From Atrina japonica (Eukaryota; Mollusca; Bivalvia; Pterioida; Pinnidae), in NCBI GenBank assembly GCA_030159075.1, contig BROG01000151.1, positions 636,001 to 700,000 of the forward strand: a stretch of 64,000 nt of DNA, given 5' to 3'. A program made the translations under genes and the position numbers. The notes beneath the pieces were generated by a model. That model made no database searches and had not been told where the DNA came from. It was given only the letters and a program-made list of their open reading frames with translations. Below are positions 12,773 to 41,143 of this stretch, piece by piece. How positions within the stretch are numbered: position 1 is the stretch's first letter; each line of letters opens with the position of its first letter.

Positions 12773-13176
12773 CTGTTGAGAACAGTCGATGCAAGGAAAA
12801 TGAAGCCGTATGCTCCATGAACACATCAAATACAGTCTGAAACTAGAGAGATTATAGTTCACAGAGGACAAGCAAAACATAGAAGTTAGATTCTATTACA
12901 TAATATAAACAATATCACCACAAAATAAACTCCCACTAATATAACATACAAAATTATACATATATTCCAATATGCGTAACCATAATATAACTCTTGAACA
13001 TGTCAAGACGACAAAAATTGCATGATACATTTATACCAGAACACAGTTGAAGCATTTGTGAATATTTCTCGATATATAATGTGCTAAATTAATTACATTT
13101 CTTATCTGAAGAGTACAGGACAATCCACAATTGAATCAAAGAAGAAGCTTATATATAACTCAGAATATGAAAGGTG

Positions 13177-13265
<89 letters not shown>

Positions 13266-13280
13266 TATATATATATATAT
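13177..13280. repeat. (TA)n(CA)n(TA)n microsatellite
   Basis: An almost pure TA run of ~74 bp is followed by about eight CA units and a further TA run. It produces false YIYIYI open frames on both strands. Confidence 0.97.
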
Positions 13281-13578
13281 CTATCTTTCACCAGTAACAG
13301 AGAGATGAACATTTGTGTTAAGTTATAGACACCTCTTTTTATATTGGATAGTAATGCTAATGATTTCCAAGGTAGATCTGATACAAACATCATTCCTGAA
13401 TATTTTCTTTTTCTGTTAAAAATCAAAATCTATCAACTAAGTTTTAAGAATGAATAGATCGACAAAAACAAAGAAATTGAATTTATCTTCAAATGTTTAA
13501 AATACATGTAAACATTCATATTTACATCTGCTAAGCAGCTACAAAATAAATAAAAGTATGATGAACACATTGGTTGCA

Positions 13579-14490
13579 AGACAAGAGGCCCAACGGGCCT
13601 TAACCATCACCCAAGTGAATTCATTGTAGGATTGCAGTGATAACTTTCACATTTGATTAATTTTAGCATACAAAATGTCAATTTAGAGTTAATAAGCAAT
13701 TTCAATAAAACACACCCTATTCCTATATAATTCTAAAAGCCCACTATTGGATCATTTTTTAACAGATTTTGTTTTCAATTGCAAACTTTGTTGGTACTGA
13801 CTAAAACAATTACATACTAAATTAGAAAGAAATTTGATCTTTGGATTAATTTAGGAGATATACCAAGTTTTGGTCCCTAAAAGGACAAGTCTCTTCATTT
13901 GCAAACTTTAAGTAGGTTCATATGAGGATACTTCCAAGTTTGGTTAAAACTGGCCCATGGTTACCGGTACTAAAAATTTCAAAGTTGTGTTCAATACATG
14001 GCTGGTGATGTCAGATAAAACACAGACCACAATAGGTCATGAGCCTTCTGCTCAGGGCCCGAAGTCATCAAATTTACTCATTACTCAAGCTCAACTTTTA
14101 TTTCATTATTTTGACTATAAAATCGTTTGTAAAATGTTTGGGTTTGAATGATAAGGAAGCATATTATTTTTTTTTTCATTCACATATGAATTTTTGCGTC
14201 ATACTCAGGATTTTCCTGTAAAAATGAATAAAAATGTTGAGTACGTAACTCAAAATCTGAGTACGTACTCAAACAATATTTTAATATTTCTGCAGTTTTC
14301 TTCAAATGAGCAATGATTTTGATCATTATTTACAATTATATGCTGTCAATATAAAAACATGTCCAGTTACAGGATAAATTTTGAGTGATTTTGCCTAAAA
14401 ATCATGAAAAGTTAGTTGAGCTTGAGTATTGAGTAAATTTGGTGACTTCGGGCCCTGATGACCTGAAAATTACATTTCAATGATTAAAAG
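13579..14490 (+). mobile_element. Bivalve-type dispersed repeat (GAGGCCCAACGGGCCTTAA)
   Basis: It opens with ACAAGAGGCCCAACGGGCCT and later contains 'TTTGGTTAAAACTGGCCCA'. This is the same architecture as the copy at 25505-26774. The right part is interrupted by the inverted-repeat element at 14053-14457. The exact right border was not determined. Confidence 0.65.
14053..14457. mobile_element. Element with ~48-bp terminal inverted repeats starting CAGGGCCCGAAGTCA
   Basis: The left end CAGGGCCCGAAGTCATCAAA (14053) and right end TTTGGTGACTTCGGGCCCTG (ending 14457) belong to near-perfect inverted arms of roughly 48 bp, each reaching a CTCAAGCTCAACT word. The middle holds a second palindrome, GAGTACGTAACTC...GAGTACGTACTC (about 14238-14270). 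It is 405 bp, non-coding, and has CAGGG ends of hAT style. It sits inside the larger repeat at 13579-14490. Confidence 0.85.
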
Positions 14491-15081
14491 TTATCTCAGT
14501 TTATGATATAACTATGTATATAACATTTATAGGTACCAGGTAATATACTAAAATCAGGTAAGTGAATAGTTTAATAGATAATTGAAATAAATGAAAAATC
14601 ATCTCAAAATTAAAAATGTCTGCAAATCTGACTACAAAAATTCAAATATCATGTTTATCTTCGTCTGACTTACTAGTAATCTAAACAAAGAACTTAATCT
14701 AATCTATTACCAGTCCAAGCAAATGCAATCACATAATACTCTGGATAAATAAAAGTAATTAGTAGTAAAAACTAAAAATTAGTGAAAAATGCATTACCTG
14801 GTCAAATTTTAGACTTTTCTACAAAAGCATTGCAAAATTAAAACAATTTTAATTACAATCCATTGATCATTTGATAAATAAAGCACGTTTTTCTTTATCC
14901 CCTTGTTAATCTTTCATGAGCATTTTTTTTTTTCCAATATCTGTACTTTTATAAAAATGAAAATGCATATATCAGGTGTAATATACACTGAATACATATT
15001 GTGAAGATATATTTGGAGAAGATAATGTGAAACAGAAAAATTTGGTACAATGGGCAAAACCAATAAAAATATCATAATATA

Positions 15082-15542
15082 CAGTAAAATCTCATTATCT
15101 CGAGATCGGGCATGTCAAAATTCCAGTAATGTCAAAGTCGAACAGTCGGTCCCAATTATTTTACTATATCTTCATACAACTTTATTCCAGATATCTCAAA
15201 ATTTCGCTCATCTGGAGGTATTTTTCTGGCCCCAAGTATCAAAATATTATAGAATTGTCACTTGTTATCTCAAAAATACCTTCCACAATTTTAGGTTTAC
15301 ATTTTGTATGCAAAAAGCAATGTATTTGATTACTTGTTTGCCTGCAAAACATTGGACAATCTACTCTTGTCAAGGTGAAAGGGTAATAAATGATTGCTCA
15401 AAACCAGTCGCCCGAGTAGGTATCTTCATTGTTCAATAATAACAGGCAATATGTGAATCGAAAATTACAGTTATCTTTAATTTCAGATATCTCGAAGTAA
15501 ATGGGGCAGTCCCGTGAATTTCAAGATAATGAGATTCCACTG
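15082..15542. mobile_element. MITE with CAGTRRAATCTCATTATCT ends and TA target duplication
   Basis: CAGTAAAATCTCATTATCT at 15082 pairs with the reverse complement of the right end, CAGTGGAATCTCATTATCT, ending at 15542. TA flanks both ends (15080-15081 and 15543-15544). The 461-bp interior has a chance open frame of 129 codons that covers most of the element but shows no transposase motif. Confidence 0.85.
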
Positions 15543-18500
15543 TAATGGGTTAAAAAGTTTCATAGAATAAAATAACAGATATTTGATTGTGTATCCTTAT
15601 ACAGAATGATGTGTAATATCAGCAGAGTCTTTCAAAGACACTGCTTTTAACACACACCTCAATTCTAAGATTACTCTTGGAAAAAATAATTCTTTTACTA
15701 CGAAAAATTAAATGCATGTTAAAAACATTTTGCACTCCAAAGTTTATTAGACTTATTATCACAAAGAGACTCCCTTCCCTCAAACATTAGGATTCCTAGT
15801 TCTTTATTAAACAAAAGACAACAAATTATATACATTTTATAACAAAAATCACAGATATATGACTGGGACTAGTCTGAGCATACAAAATTCAAAAACAAAA
15901 TAACATCAACACTTCTTCTGCATATTTGATTCTAAATTTATATCAGCATTTTAAAATTGTTAAAAAGCCAACAACTCTCACCAGTAAGTGACATATAATC
16001 ATACATGTTACTGTTATGACCAAGCTCAGAGACAACAATTTGTAATTTATAGGTATATATCTGATTCTCTATTTAAATAATTCTGAATATGACTGCAACT
16101 GGATAAATAAAACAACTGCAACTGAAGATGTATAGCTACCAGTACAAGTACCTTTATCATCGGAACAATGATCCTTGACCACATGTGGTGATCTCTCAAA
16201 ACAGGTTCCACTGTACCAGTATGAGTAATTTTATCATCAGACACATTGTCTACCATTTCCTTAAACTTCATCACTCTAGGTAACTACTGTCATTGCTATT
16301 GTGTTTACATGTTTTTGAATACATTGCAGGATTGTGTGAGAGAGCACATATGGTGACAAAATTACCGAAAATGACAACAATGACAGACACTATGAACCCA
16401 TTACTAAGATCACTATACAGAACCATACATCTGTAATACATGTATTTACAAAACTGCCTTCCTAAATCATCAAAATTTTGAATTCAATTGTCTTATGTTC
16501 CAAAGACCAAGTCAGTGGATTCTTGCACAAAATTGACAACCTCAGTACACATCAAAGTGACTGACATTCAAAAATCAATATTTAAATAAAATCATTCGCA
16601 AGGTACACTAAAACCATTAACATAAAAATGATGTAAAAACAACATTTATACCAAAACCAAAATAGGTAAAAATAATGAATATATCTATAATGTGCACCTA
16701 GAACTGTACAAGATACAGGCATAGAGACTTTCAAATATTCTTGTAACAATAGCTGCCTTCATAGCCATATTGTAACAGAGAAAAGAGGTGAACAATTTCT
16801 GAGAAAAATCAATGGTGAAACATATCCATTGAGTATTAAGTTTTCATAATTTCTGGAATTATTGTTTACCCAACTGCAGATAGAGCAGCAAGGACAGACA
16901 GAGCTATACATCAGCAAAAGAAAGTGATTAGGAGAAATAGGAAAGCAATTCAAATAAACAATGTCAGAGAGTAGCCAAGAGGACAAAATCACAATTTATC
17001 ATATATCCTGCCTGTGTTTCCCATATACTTAACATCAGATGCCAGTTTTTGAGATTTGGGGGGTCTACTTTTATCTTATATTCATACACGCTATAACTAT
17101 GATACATTATGCAATTTCTTTTATGTTATTGTGATTTGCTGTGAATTAAATAAAATATTTTAAATTATGACCATTGTATCATTGACAAGGTTATATAATA
17201 AAAAGATTATTGACTGTATGTAGAAATATTTCTAAAATTATTATTAATATATCATAAAATCTGTCCTTTTATGTTCAAAGAACTTGGGAGTAAATATTTC
17301 AACAATTACTTTCAATAACCTATACAATTAGTAAGGATAACCAGATTATAATCACACTGAATAGAGTAACTTTTGATGCAACAGCAGGTACATACAGAGA
17401 GGAATGTCTGGACAAACATAAAACACAGAAGAGAATAAGTAAAAGAGAAATTTCAATGAGGCATGGAAGATTTAACAGATATAGAAAAGAAAGGAGAACA
17501 TTACAAATAGACAAGACATCACAAGGGGTACATACAGACAAGGGTACAAAAATATAGACAGGGGTACAGAAACAAAAACTTCACAGGGTATACCAAGGCA
17601 TCATATACAACAAATGCATAGGACATCACATGATAGAGAAATATTAGTGCATCACAGACTTGAGTTACTGGGTTATCAGGATAAACAAATACAAGAGCAT
17701 CACAGAGTTTCAACATACAGGAGCTGTAGATTCACATGGTACATCTGTACCGATGAGTAACAATGAAACACATATGGTGTACCACAGAATCAACACACAG
17801 CTATGAGTAAGTAACAATACATAACAAAGAGTACATAGTCACCGAGAAATACAGTCAAACCTTTCCAAAATTCACTCAGGACAGACTGATATATAATAAA
17901 ACTTTTTACAGAGTTACTCATACATAGTTTATGCTCTGATGCACAGCAAGATCTGTCAGAGCAACAGCTTCAGACTGCGTATTGATGCTGTCTCTTCTAA
18001 GATGAGGTGTTATAAAACATCAAATTCTAGAGGACAAATGAAAATAAAAGTAGCCATTATGACATAACTCCATACTGACTATAAACTGCATGTGAGAAAG
18101 TTTCATTTCAATATTACTACTAAATTAATATTAATAATTAATATTAAAAAATCTTGTTTGCAAGGTGTATACTTGTGTACCAGGTTTATGGTTGTTATAT
18201 TTCAGTTTGGACAGTAAATAAAATGATAATTACCAATATATGTATAGATATATACTGGACAGTGTTCCATATGATTATAGACATCTGGTAGTTTAGTGTT
18301 TAGTGTTTAGGTTCTGTGTGTGTGTACATAATCAAAAACTAAAAGCATATAGAAAAAATGTTGGTAACTCTGCTTAATAATTGTACATACCAGTAATACA
18401 AATCAAAAATGGGTATCAACATGTCTAAATTCAAAAACTAAAATATGTCAAAATACACCAATAATTATGCAAATCAACAAAAAGATCCAATAATAATCAG

Positions 18501-20588
18501 ACAGCTACTTATAAATATGCACTTTTATGTAGGAGTATCCAAATTCAGACATTTTGGCATTAAACTAACATTAGAAGTGTACTTTAGATGGTGAATGGGT
18601 TGGACTTAAGTTAACAATCAATGAGACCACTGGAATCACTTATCATTCATCCCTGTGAGGCAAGGATAGCTAGGATTGTGTATTTAAGTCCTTCTTGAGT
18701 GATCCATAGTATAAAAAGCTAGCTACTATCATAGGGCCAATGCATGTGAAACCAGAGAATGAATCAAACTGCACAGTCTAGACCCTATTAACCTCTATCT
18801 AGGCACAGAAGGGGTTTCTAGATTGAAGATAAAATACATTTTATTTGTAAGTATACAGATGTTAGTATCTAAGACTCTTATTCAGTTCCTATATAAACTA
18901 TATAAAACCCACACAGTAAAATGTCAAACTACAAGTTTTTTTGTATTTCTATGGTCATTTAGGTCCATGTAATATTAATGATGTCCAACTCCTAGCTACT
19001 AAAAGCGCCAAAATGAGATGTCTCCTCAATTCATTTCTGGGACTCAATAGCCATAAATGTAAGTTTAAATGAAAATAAAATTTTGATGGTAAACAAGACA
19101 ATCTGTAAAAAAGCACTTTTAATACACAGGTAGAAGTGTTCATAAAATACAGGTGTGACACATCCAGCCAGAATTTACAATTCCACAAAAAGTGTACAAC
19201 ATACCTTATTGACCTATTTTGGTATGAAGACAAATTTTAGGATTAAAAAATTCGTATTGGTAATAGGTCAGTGTAGCATATTTCAAGCTCATTATAATAA
19301 TGTAGCTGTTACAGATTCAAGCATAAAAAGAGGAACTTATACATAGCCTACATTGTAAAAATCTTAATTCCAGTATGCAAATGCGAGATAAATATATTTC
19401 ATTTTTCATGTTTGAGATATGTTTATAACAAACTCAAAATAAAGGATTCATTGCAAGTCTGCATAGTAACAAAAGATTTATAGTGATATTTTGATGTTTC
19501 ACTTTACAAAGACACAGCTGCCATGAGAATAGTGATATCACATCGATTAAAATACATGTACGTCAAAATCCTGGCTAAATCAATCCAATCAAAATCCTCG
19601 CTAAATCATCCAATCAAACTCCATACTAGTTTACATTAATCATTTGATTCCCATTGATCTGATTTTAAAAGTTCTAAAACTACCTCGATAGAATATAAAG
19701 AATGTAAATTAACTGAAAATAAAGATTAACATTAGATATATGTACCTATACTCTGTAATAACAAATATTAACACGATAGAGTATTATCATGTATTGACTA
19801 GCACTTTGAAACAAACATAGGAATGTTAACTAGAAATATCTTCTGTTAGTCTGAAGGAAATCACACAAAAAAGAACACTATAAACTATAAACACTGAATG
19901 AAAACAACTAACGGAACAGTTTATTATACAAATGTATGTTAATGAAGCATTTGACAACTGTTTGTGGCATTTCCCATGAGTTCACTGATTTTGTGTAGTT
20001 AAGTTCAATTTCTGAAGCAATCTGGGCTCATATTCAAAGAAATGTAGGCCCTACAGAAGGATAATTAAGGTTCATAAGTATCATACTTAATGATGCGTTC
20101 AGTTAATGCAGAAATGCAAGACCACGTTTAATTATGCCATTTCTAAAAATTTCAAAGCACATAAACTAGTTCATTACAATTACAAATACAGTTGATCAGA
20201 TATTTAAAATCAAAGATATAGAAAATTTCATTAAAATGCAAGTTGATTTCATACAGATCATGAGATGAAACATTTATATAAATGATTCACAGAATCAAAC
20301 ATATTCAGTTTATATACATTCACATATCTATAAACCATAAATCATTCTATCAATATATTGACAAAAAACCCTAAAAAAATTGGGATTTTAACTGAAATTT
20401 AGTGATAAACTAACAATCACTGTGTGCAATTTATTTCACATGATTATATTTCTAAGCTTCATAGCGACATATCAATGTTTTCATTGTAGATAAAAATTGA
20501 GCCAACTTTAATTGTATATAAATATACATAGTGTTCAATATTACACACCCAAATTTTGAAGATTCTCCATTTTACTTACCTTGTCCAG

Positions 20589-20741
20589 AGACAAGAGACA
20601 ATAAAAGAAAAGTTAACTCCTAACGAAAGTACAGTGCAATTTCCAGACACTGATTCTTCTACAAAACAATCACTTTCTGATCTTGATCATGTTATCAAAG
20701 AATGGCAAGTATGGTATGATCATTGTCACACAAACCAATAA
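20589..20741 (+). other. Exon-like open frame after a good acceptor, identity unknown
   Basis: A pyrimidine-rich tract ending in CCTTGTCCAG is followed by an open frame of about 50 codons beginning RQETIKEKLTPNES and ending VWYDHCHTNQ, then TAA at 20739-20741. The composition is charged and hydrophilic, unlike the AT-driven hydrophobic frames nearby. No partner exon was found on this strand. Joining it to the ABHD12 donor at 3470 gives a stop within a few codons, so it is not an ABHD12 exon. It could be chance, an old pseudo-exon or part of an unrecognised small gene. Confidence 0.2.
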
Positions 20742-22319
20742 TCATGCATCTTGGTTTTCTTATTCCCTGTATTTTCCGTTATGTTCCCTAATTCCAGGTG
20801 ACTATTCAACTTTAATCAACTTAAACTATCTTTAATGGATAAAAATATTTTGTCACCAAGGCATCAGTCAAACTCCATATACTTTTTAAACAGAAATGAT
20901 AAAACTTTGTTAAAATTTTGAAAAAAAGAATACTAAAACATACACTGAGATATTGGGACAATTAATTACAGCAAATATAAAAACCAGACTGGTCCGAGCT
21001 GTTGTAAATTTATCACTGTTTAAAACTATAACAGACTGGAATTACTGACTTACAGTCAACTTCCAAGAATCTAACCCTCCAAAAAACTGAACAAAATGAC
21101 CAATGTGATTGAGCTTAGGTTTTAGGAAGTTACACTGTAGCAGTAAAGTTGAAAATTTCTTTTCTCTGAAATGTACTTTAGTTCATAATTATCATAATTA
21201 CTAACACAAACAAATGACCACCAATCATTCATTTAGATATAAACAAAAGAAATAAAATGCAGGAGGCAAGGAGATGGACTTCAATATTAAAAGGTACAAG
21301 TAATTACCAACATGATAGTTTTGGACCTTTTGGTAATGTGTAAATTTTTTTCTAAAAATCTAGTGTAATTTAAAAAAAGATCATATTAAGTGTTAAAATT
21401 CATTTCAAACAACAACATTCAATAAAATTCATTTTGAACAACAACTTTTCATAAAAAACTATCAAATATGACCATCACTATACACTTTAACAGATTAATC
21501 CATTGCACTTAATATGGGTAGTTGTGTTATATACACAGTTAACAGTTACAATGGAGACAATTTGTATGGCAGGCTAAATTTCACAATGATATAAACACTT
21601 GGATAAATATTGCACAACTTCCTTGCAAGTTACAAAGTGACAATAACGATAATCAGGGATTCACTTTAAATATACTTAATTATCAGTGATTCTTAACGAA
21701 CAGCTCTCCTTAATTAACAGCTTTTCTATAACAATCCTTCTTACCCAATAGTTCTTCTAAAAAACAAATCTCCCTATTAATAATTTTCCTTAGTTCACAT
21801 CTATTCTCATTAATAGCTATTTTTTGTCAACACATCTTCTCATTTTTAGTCTTTTTTAATAAACAGCTCTTTTTAATTATCATCTCTTCTCATTAATAGC
21901 AATTTTAGTTAACAGTTCTTATCAATGGCGTTTCTTAGCTTCACTTTCAATAACACACATTATGTCATTCTTTTTGTTTATCTGCCACTTTCAATTCTGC
22001 CAGCAAAAAAACAATTTATAATATCTGCCCATCAAAAAAGCTAACTACACATTTCAGAGTACTACAGGGATACTGGTATCCTATTGGACATATCCATTGG
22101 ACCTCTAAGACTTCCTGAGTATCTAAAATCCTTCAAATTGCCAATCAATAACTTTTATAACAGTTCACAAAAGTTGGAATTAATTTTTAACTGAAATATC
22201 AACAAATGCCATTCATATATACTATAAAAATGTAATCACTCATACTGATTAAATATCCCAAACTGACAAAAACTAACAAAGTTTAAAAAAATTACATAAA
22301 AATGGCAATAAATCGGCTG

Positions 22320-38325
<16,006 letters not shown>

Positions 38326-38547
38326 ATTTCCTGTCAGTCTGCCTTCGATAGAGGGCGCTTTTACGTAGTAAATTCGATAAGTTTTTCTAGTTTTCTAAAA
38401 TATTTTTAGGAAGTGAATTGAATTTCTTATCACATTTGCTTATCCGTGCAACTTATATTTTATAATACATGAATATAACATAAAATGTATACACTATAAA
38501 AATACAAACATCACGGGCGGATCTAGATCTAGGCGTATCAGTTCTCG

Positions 38548-38548
<1 letters not shown>

Positions 38549-38578
<30 letters not shown>
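38549..38578. repeat. (TG)15 microsatellite upstream of BAHD1
   Basis: This is a pure TG run of about 30 bp, roughly 220 bp upstream of the BAHD1 start codon. Alternating purine-pyrimidine runs of this kind can adopt Z-DNA; any effect on the promoter is speculation. Confidence 0.95.
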
Positions 38579-38579
<1 letters not shown>

Positions 38580-38902
38580 TCATATGCACCCTCATAATGG
38601 CTCATTTTCAAAACATTCATAGTCATAGATAAAAAAAATTTTGATCTGCAATATTAATTTTTATAGACAGCGTGTTTTTTTTAAGAGATATCTAGGCCTA
38701 TGTAAAAGACAAGTTAAAAGTTTCAATCTTTATTTGAGTCTCCCTTCTGTACAATCTAGTCATGAAATATATTCTAACATATTTAATGCGACGCCATTCG
38801 AACCAAGCTGAAAACATGAACAAACCAATGAGTTGAGTTACATCAGCAATAAATAAGTATCAGTGGTTACATCATATAACCTAGGCTATAGACCTATATA
38901 TA

Positions 38903-38926
38903 ATCAGAGACATATATGTCTCTGAT
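38903..38926. repeat. 24-bp perfect palindrome
   Basis: It reads ATCAGAGACATA followed by TATGTCTCTGAT, a perfect palindrome without spacer. A related imperfect palindrome with GACATATGTCTCTGATGACA is at about 37478-37500. Confidence 0.85.
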
Positions 38927-39410
38927 AACGTTGATTTAACAAGTGAAAATATATATAACGCATCTACTGATCTAAATATGTGCCAACTTATCAAAGGTGA
39001 CTGTTGTTGGTCATATGTTCAAGTAGATCAGAATACTAAGAAACATTTTCAACTTAGCTGCAAGACTGACACCCATAATTTTATTCATCATTAGAATTTT
39101 CGGATTTTAAAAATGATTAGAGTATTTACAATTTACAAGAGCATAGTGAGATATATTTAGTTTGTACATTTGAATCAACAAAACAGCGAAATAATGAGAT
39201 AAAAAGTCAGAATTGTTACTTGTAGGCTATATAATATCTCGTTTTTTTTCTCGACTTTTGAGATTATAATTCCGACTTTTTATAACTTCTTATCGCTGGT
39301 CTTGATTTAACGACCTTTGATAGACACTATTTTGACATAAAGAAGAAAAAAGCTAAACCAACATAATATATCACATAAGGCGGGCGGGGCACTATTTTTT
39401 TAATGCATTT

Positions 39411-40513
39411 CAGGGGGCGGATCTGGCTAGGAAGCTTTTCAAACTATGATGTCGTTGAGCTGTAACTAACATTATTGGCGTATCTAGAGGGAGTCACAGT
39501 ACGGAGTTTGCAACCTCTTTGAATCTGAATCGCTGTTGAAGTAAATTTTAACGTAGAGTTAAATAAATGATGTACTTCAGAGAGGAAAATTAAATTGAAG
39601 TTTTAGTATCCTGAATCCAGAAAAAGTCCTCCCGGAGCATTTGAAATTCAAAAAATTTTGAACTCATGTCATGTCAAATTGACGGGAATATCAATGCACA
39701 TATGCAAGCAGGTTCGGGGGTTCACTTTTTAATTTACAAGCTCTGTTAGACCATTTCGTAGCTTCCAAGTTGGGTGTTCATTTAACCACTCAAAAGTATC
39801 ACATCGATGGTCAGTCTACCCTCCTCTACAATGTAATCATATTTCAGTGGACAAAAACTAAGACTGAAAGAGTCGATTACAAATAAATAGTTTTCTCTCT
39901 AAAGCACCATGGTATATTACTGATTTTATTTCGTATTAAAGAAAATTTCAATAAAATCTTTAGAGTTTGTAGTTTGAGAAGAGTCAGACTTAGTAATCAT
40001 CAATAATAAAGATATCTTTTCCACGAGATCTTTATTTGTAATTTGTGAAATGATTAATCTAAATATCGGTTAACATACACAGCAAGGTGACAAAAGTGAG
40101 ATGTTTAAAAACATTTTCTCTATATACTTCATTAAAGCCACATATTTAAAAAAAATAGTATAAAGTAATTTATTTTTCAATTTCAGTACAATTTTCACCG
40201 TTATCATTAATGTTTGCGAAAAAACAGTAAAACACTCAAAATTCGGCAAATTTTCGGCCACTTGGCCTTTATCAAGTGAAAGACGACAATATGTATATCA
40301 GTTACATAGTATTAAGTTTGCACAATACAAAGCTCCAATGCAAATTAAGCTTTGTATTTTACTTTAAGATTTACACTACTCCAACTTGAAATCATCATTC
40401 TACTATTGATGAGGTATGCATTGCATAAATAGTTTAAATCTAAGTATATATTTTAATTTTTAAAGTATAAAAATGTTACGCCCCCTATTTGAAAATTCCT
40501 GCATCCGCCCCTG
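39411..40513. mobile_element. hAT-like element with CAGGGGCGGAT ends
   Basis: CAGGGGGCGGATCTGG at 39411 is opposed by GCATCCGCCCCTG ending at 40513 (reverse complement CAGGGGCGGATGC). TAATGCAT ends two bases before the left end and TAATCCAT starts directly after the right end, a 7-of-8 match compatible with a decayed hAT 8-bp duplication. A second pair of possible ends, GGCGTATCTAGA near 39477 and TAGCTGGGTCC-type (minus) ending ACGCCACTG near 40580, is interleaved with it. No transposase frame remains. Confidence 0.65.
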
Positions 40514-40900
40514 TAATCCATTCTCAATATTTTGAACGGTTGTGTCCCCTACTTGTTTGGACCCAGCTACGCCACTGTTATGATATCTTAATTACAGGAA
40601 GTTACATTTATTCTTGCCATAATATTTATACTTGATGAATTATGCAACGTCATTTCCTTCTTTCTTCTTAGCAAATTACTTGGGAATATACATAAGCCTT
40701 TATGCTGTATTACAGTATTTTGGCATCATGGTAGAATAGTTGGTGATTTACGAGAAGAAACTATATATGTAAGATAATGAATTTTAAAAAAGGGTAAAAA
40801 ACATACCCAGGATAATAATTTTAAAAAAGATAACTTTACACAGGTTAGAAAGTAAAGTGGAACGTATGTTTAATTTGTTCATAACTTATGTTACTATAAT

Positions 40901-40940
40901 CAGCGATATATAAAGCTAATATTAGCTTTATATATCGCTG
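40901..40940. repeat. 40-bp perfect palindrome flanked by 7-bp direct repeats
   Basis: CAGCGATATATAAAGCTAAT is followed immediately by its exact reverse complement. CTATAAT lies directly outside on both sides (40894-40900 and 40941-40947). The layout is that of a miniature fold-back insertion with CAGNG ends. It lies ~200 bp upstream of the EXOC5 start codon. Confidence 0.95.
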
Positions 40941-40959
40941 CTATAATGTAGAAAAACTG

Positions 40960-41143
40960 GTGAGGTTTAGAGCGGGCGAAGTGAAGCAGAAATACAACCG
41001 GGTAACAATTTATACTGTAGATCAATGGATTACGCCCCTTTTATAAACTCTTCAATGCGGAAATAGTGAAAATACGAAGGGGCGGTCTGTCAATATTATG
41101 CGAAGGATCGGATCGGATCATAGGGCTAAAGCTACTTGTAATT
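40960..41143 (+). promoter_or_regulatory. Candidate EXOC5 core promoter / 5' UTR
   Basis: This is the only locally CpG- and GC-richer stretch in the region. It has a GC box GGGGCGG at 41079-41085, an inverted CGCCCC at 41033-41038 and a tandem GGATCGGATCGGATCAT at about 41106-41120 just before the ATG at 41144. No TATA box was placed with confidence. The transcription start is unknown. Confidence 0.4.

Larger units (their letters stand above)
12773..22319 (-). other. Probable long 3' UTR or 3' flank of BAHD1
   Basis: There is no conserved coding exon in 9.5 kb. Apart from a microsatellite (13177-13280), bivalve repeats (13579-14490) and a TA-flanked MITE (15082-15542), the stretch is low in recognisable repeats. 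A purine-rich, CATCACA-containing degenerate repeat (about 17320-17830) and a CTTCTCATTAATAG degenerate repeat (about 21660-21910) occur here. An exon-like frame at 20589-20741 is treated separately. How much of this is transcribed cannot be told from sequence. Confidence 0.3.
38326..41143. other. Divergent intergenic region between BAHD1 (-) and EXOC5 (+)
   Basis: The start codons are 2.8 kb apart on opposite strands. The region contains a (TG)n tract (38549-38578), a 24-bp perfect palindrome (38903-38926), an element with CAGGGG ends (39411-40513), a 40-bp perfect palindrome (40901-40940) and a GC-box-containing stretch directly before EXOC5. No exon is recognised; both promoters are presumed to lie here. 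Confidence 0.6.

Noticed and set aside
13131..13426. YIYIYI-rich open frames on both strands
   Set aside because: They are translations of a TA/CA microsatellite; the same applies at 34518-34793, 62283-62582 and 63056-63262.
15050..15439. 129-codon plus-strand frame as a transposase
   Set aside because: It lies almost entirely inside a 461-bp TA-flanked MITE, has no DDE or zinc-finger pattern, and a second frame overlaps it.
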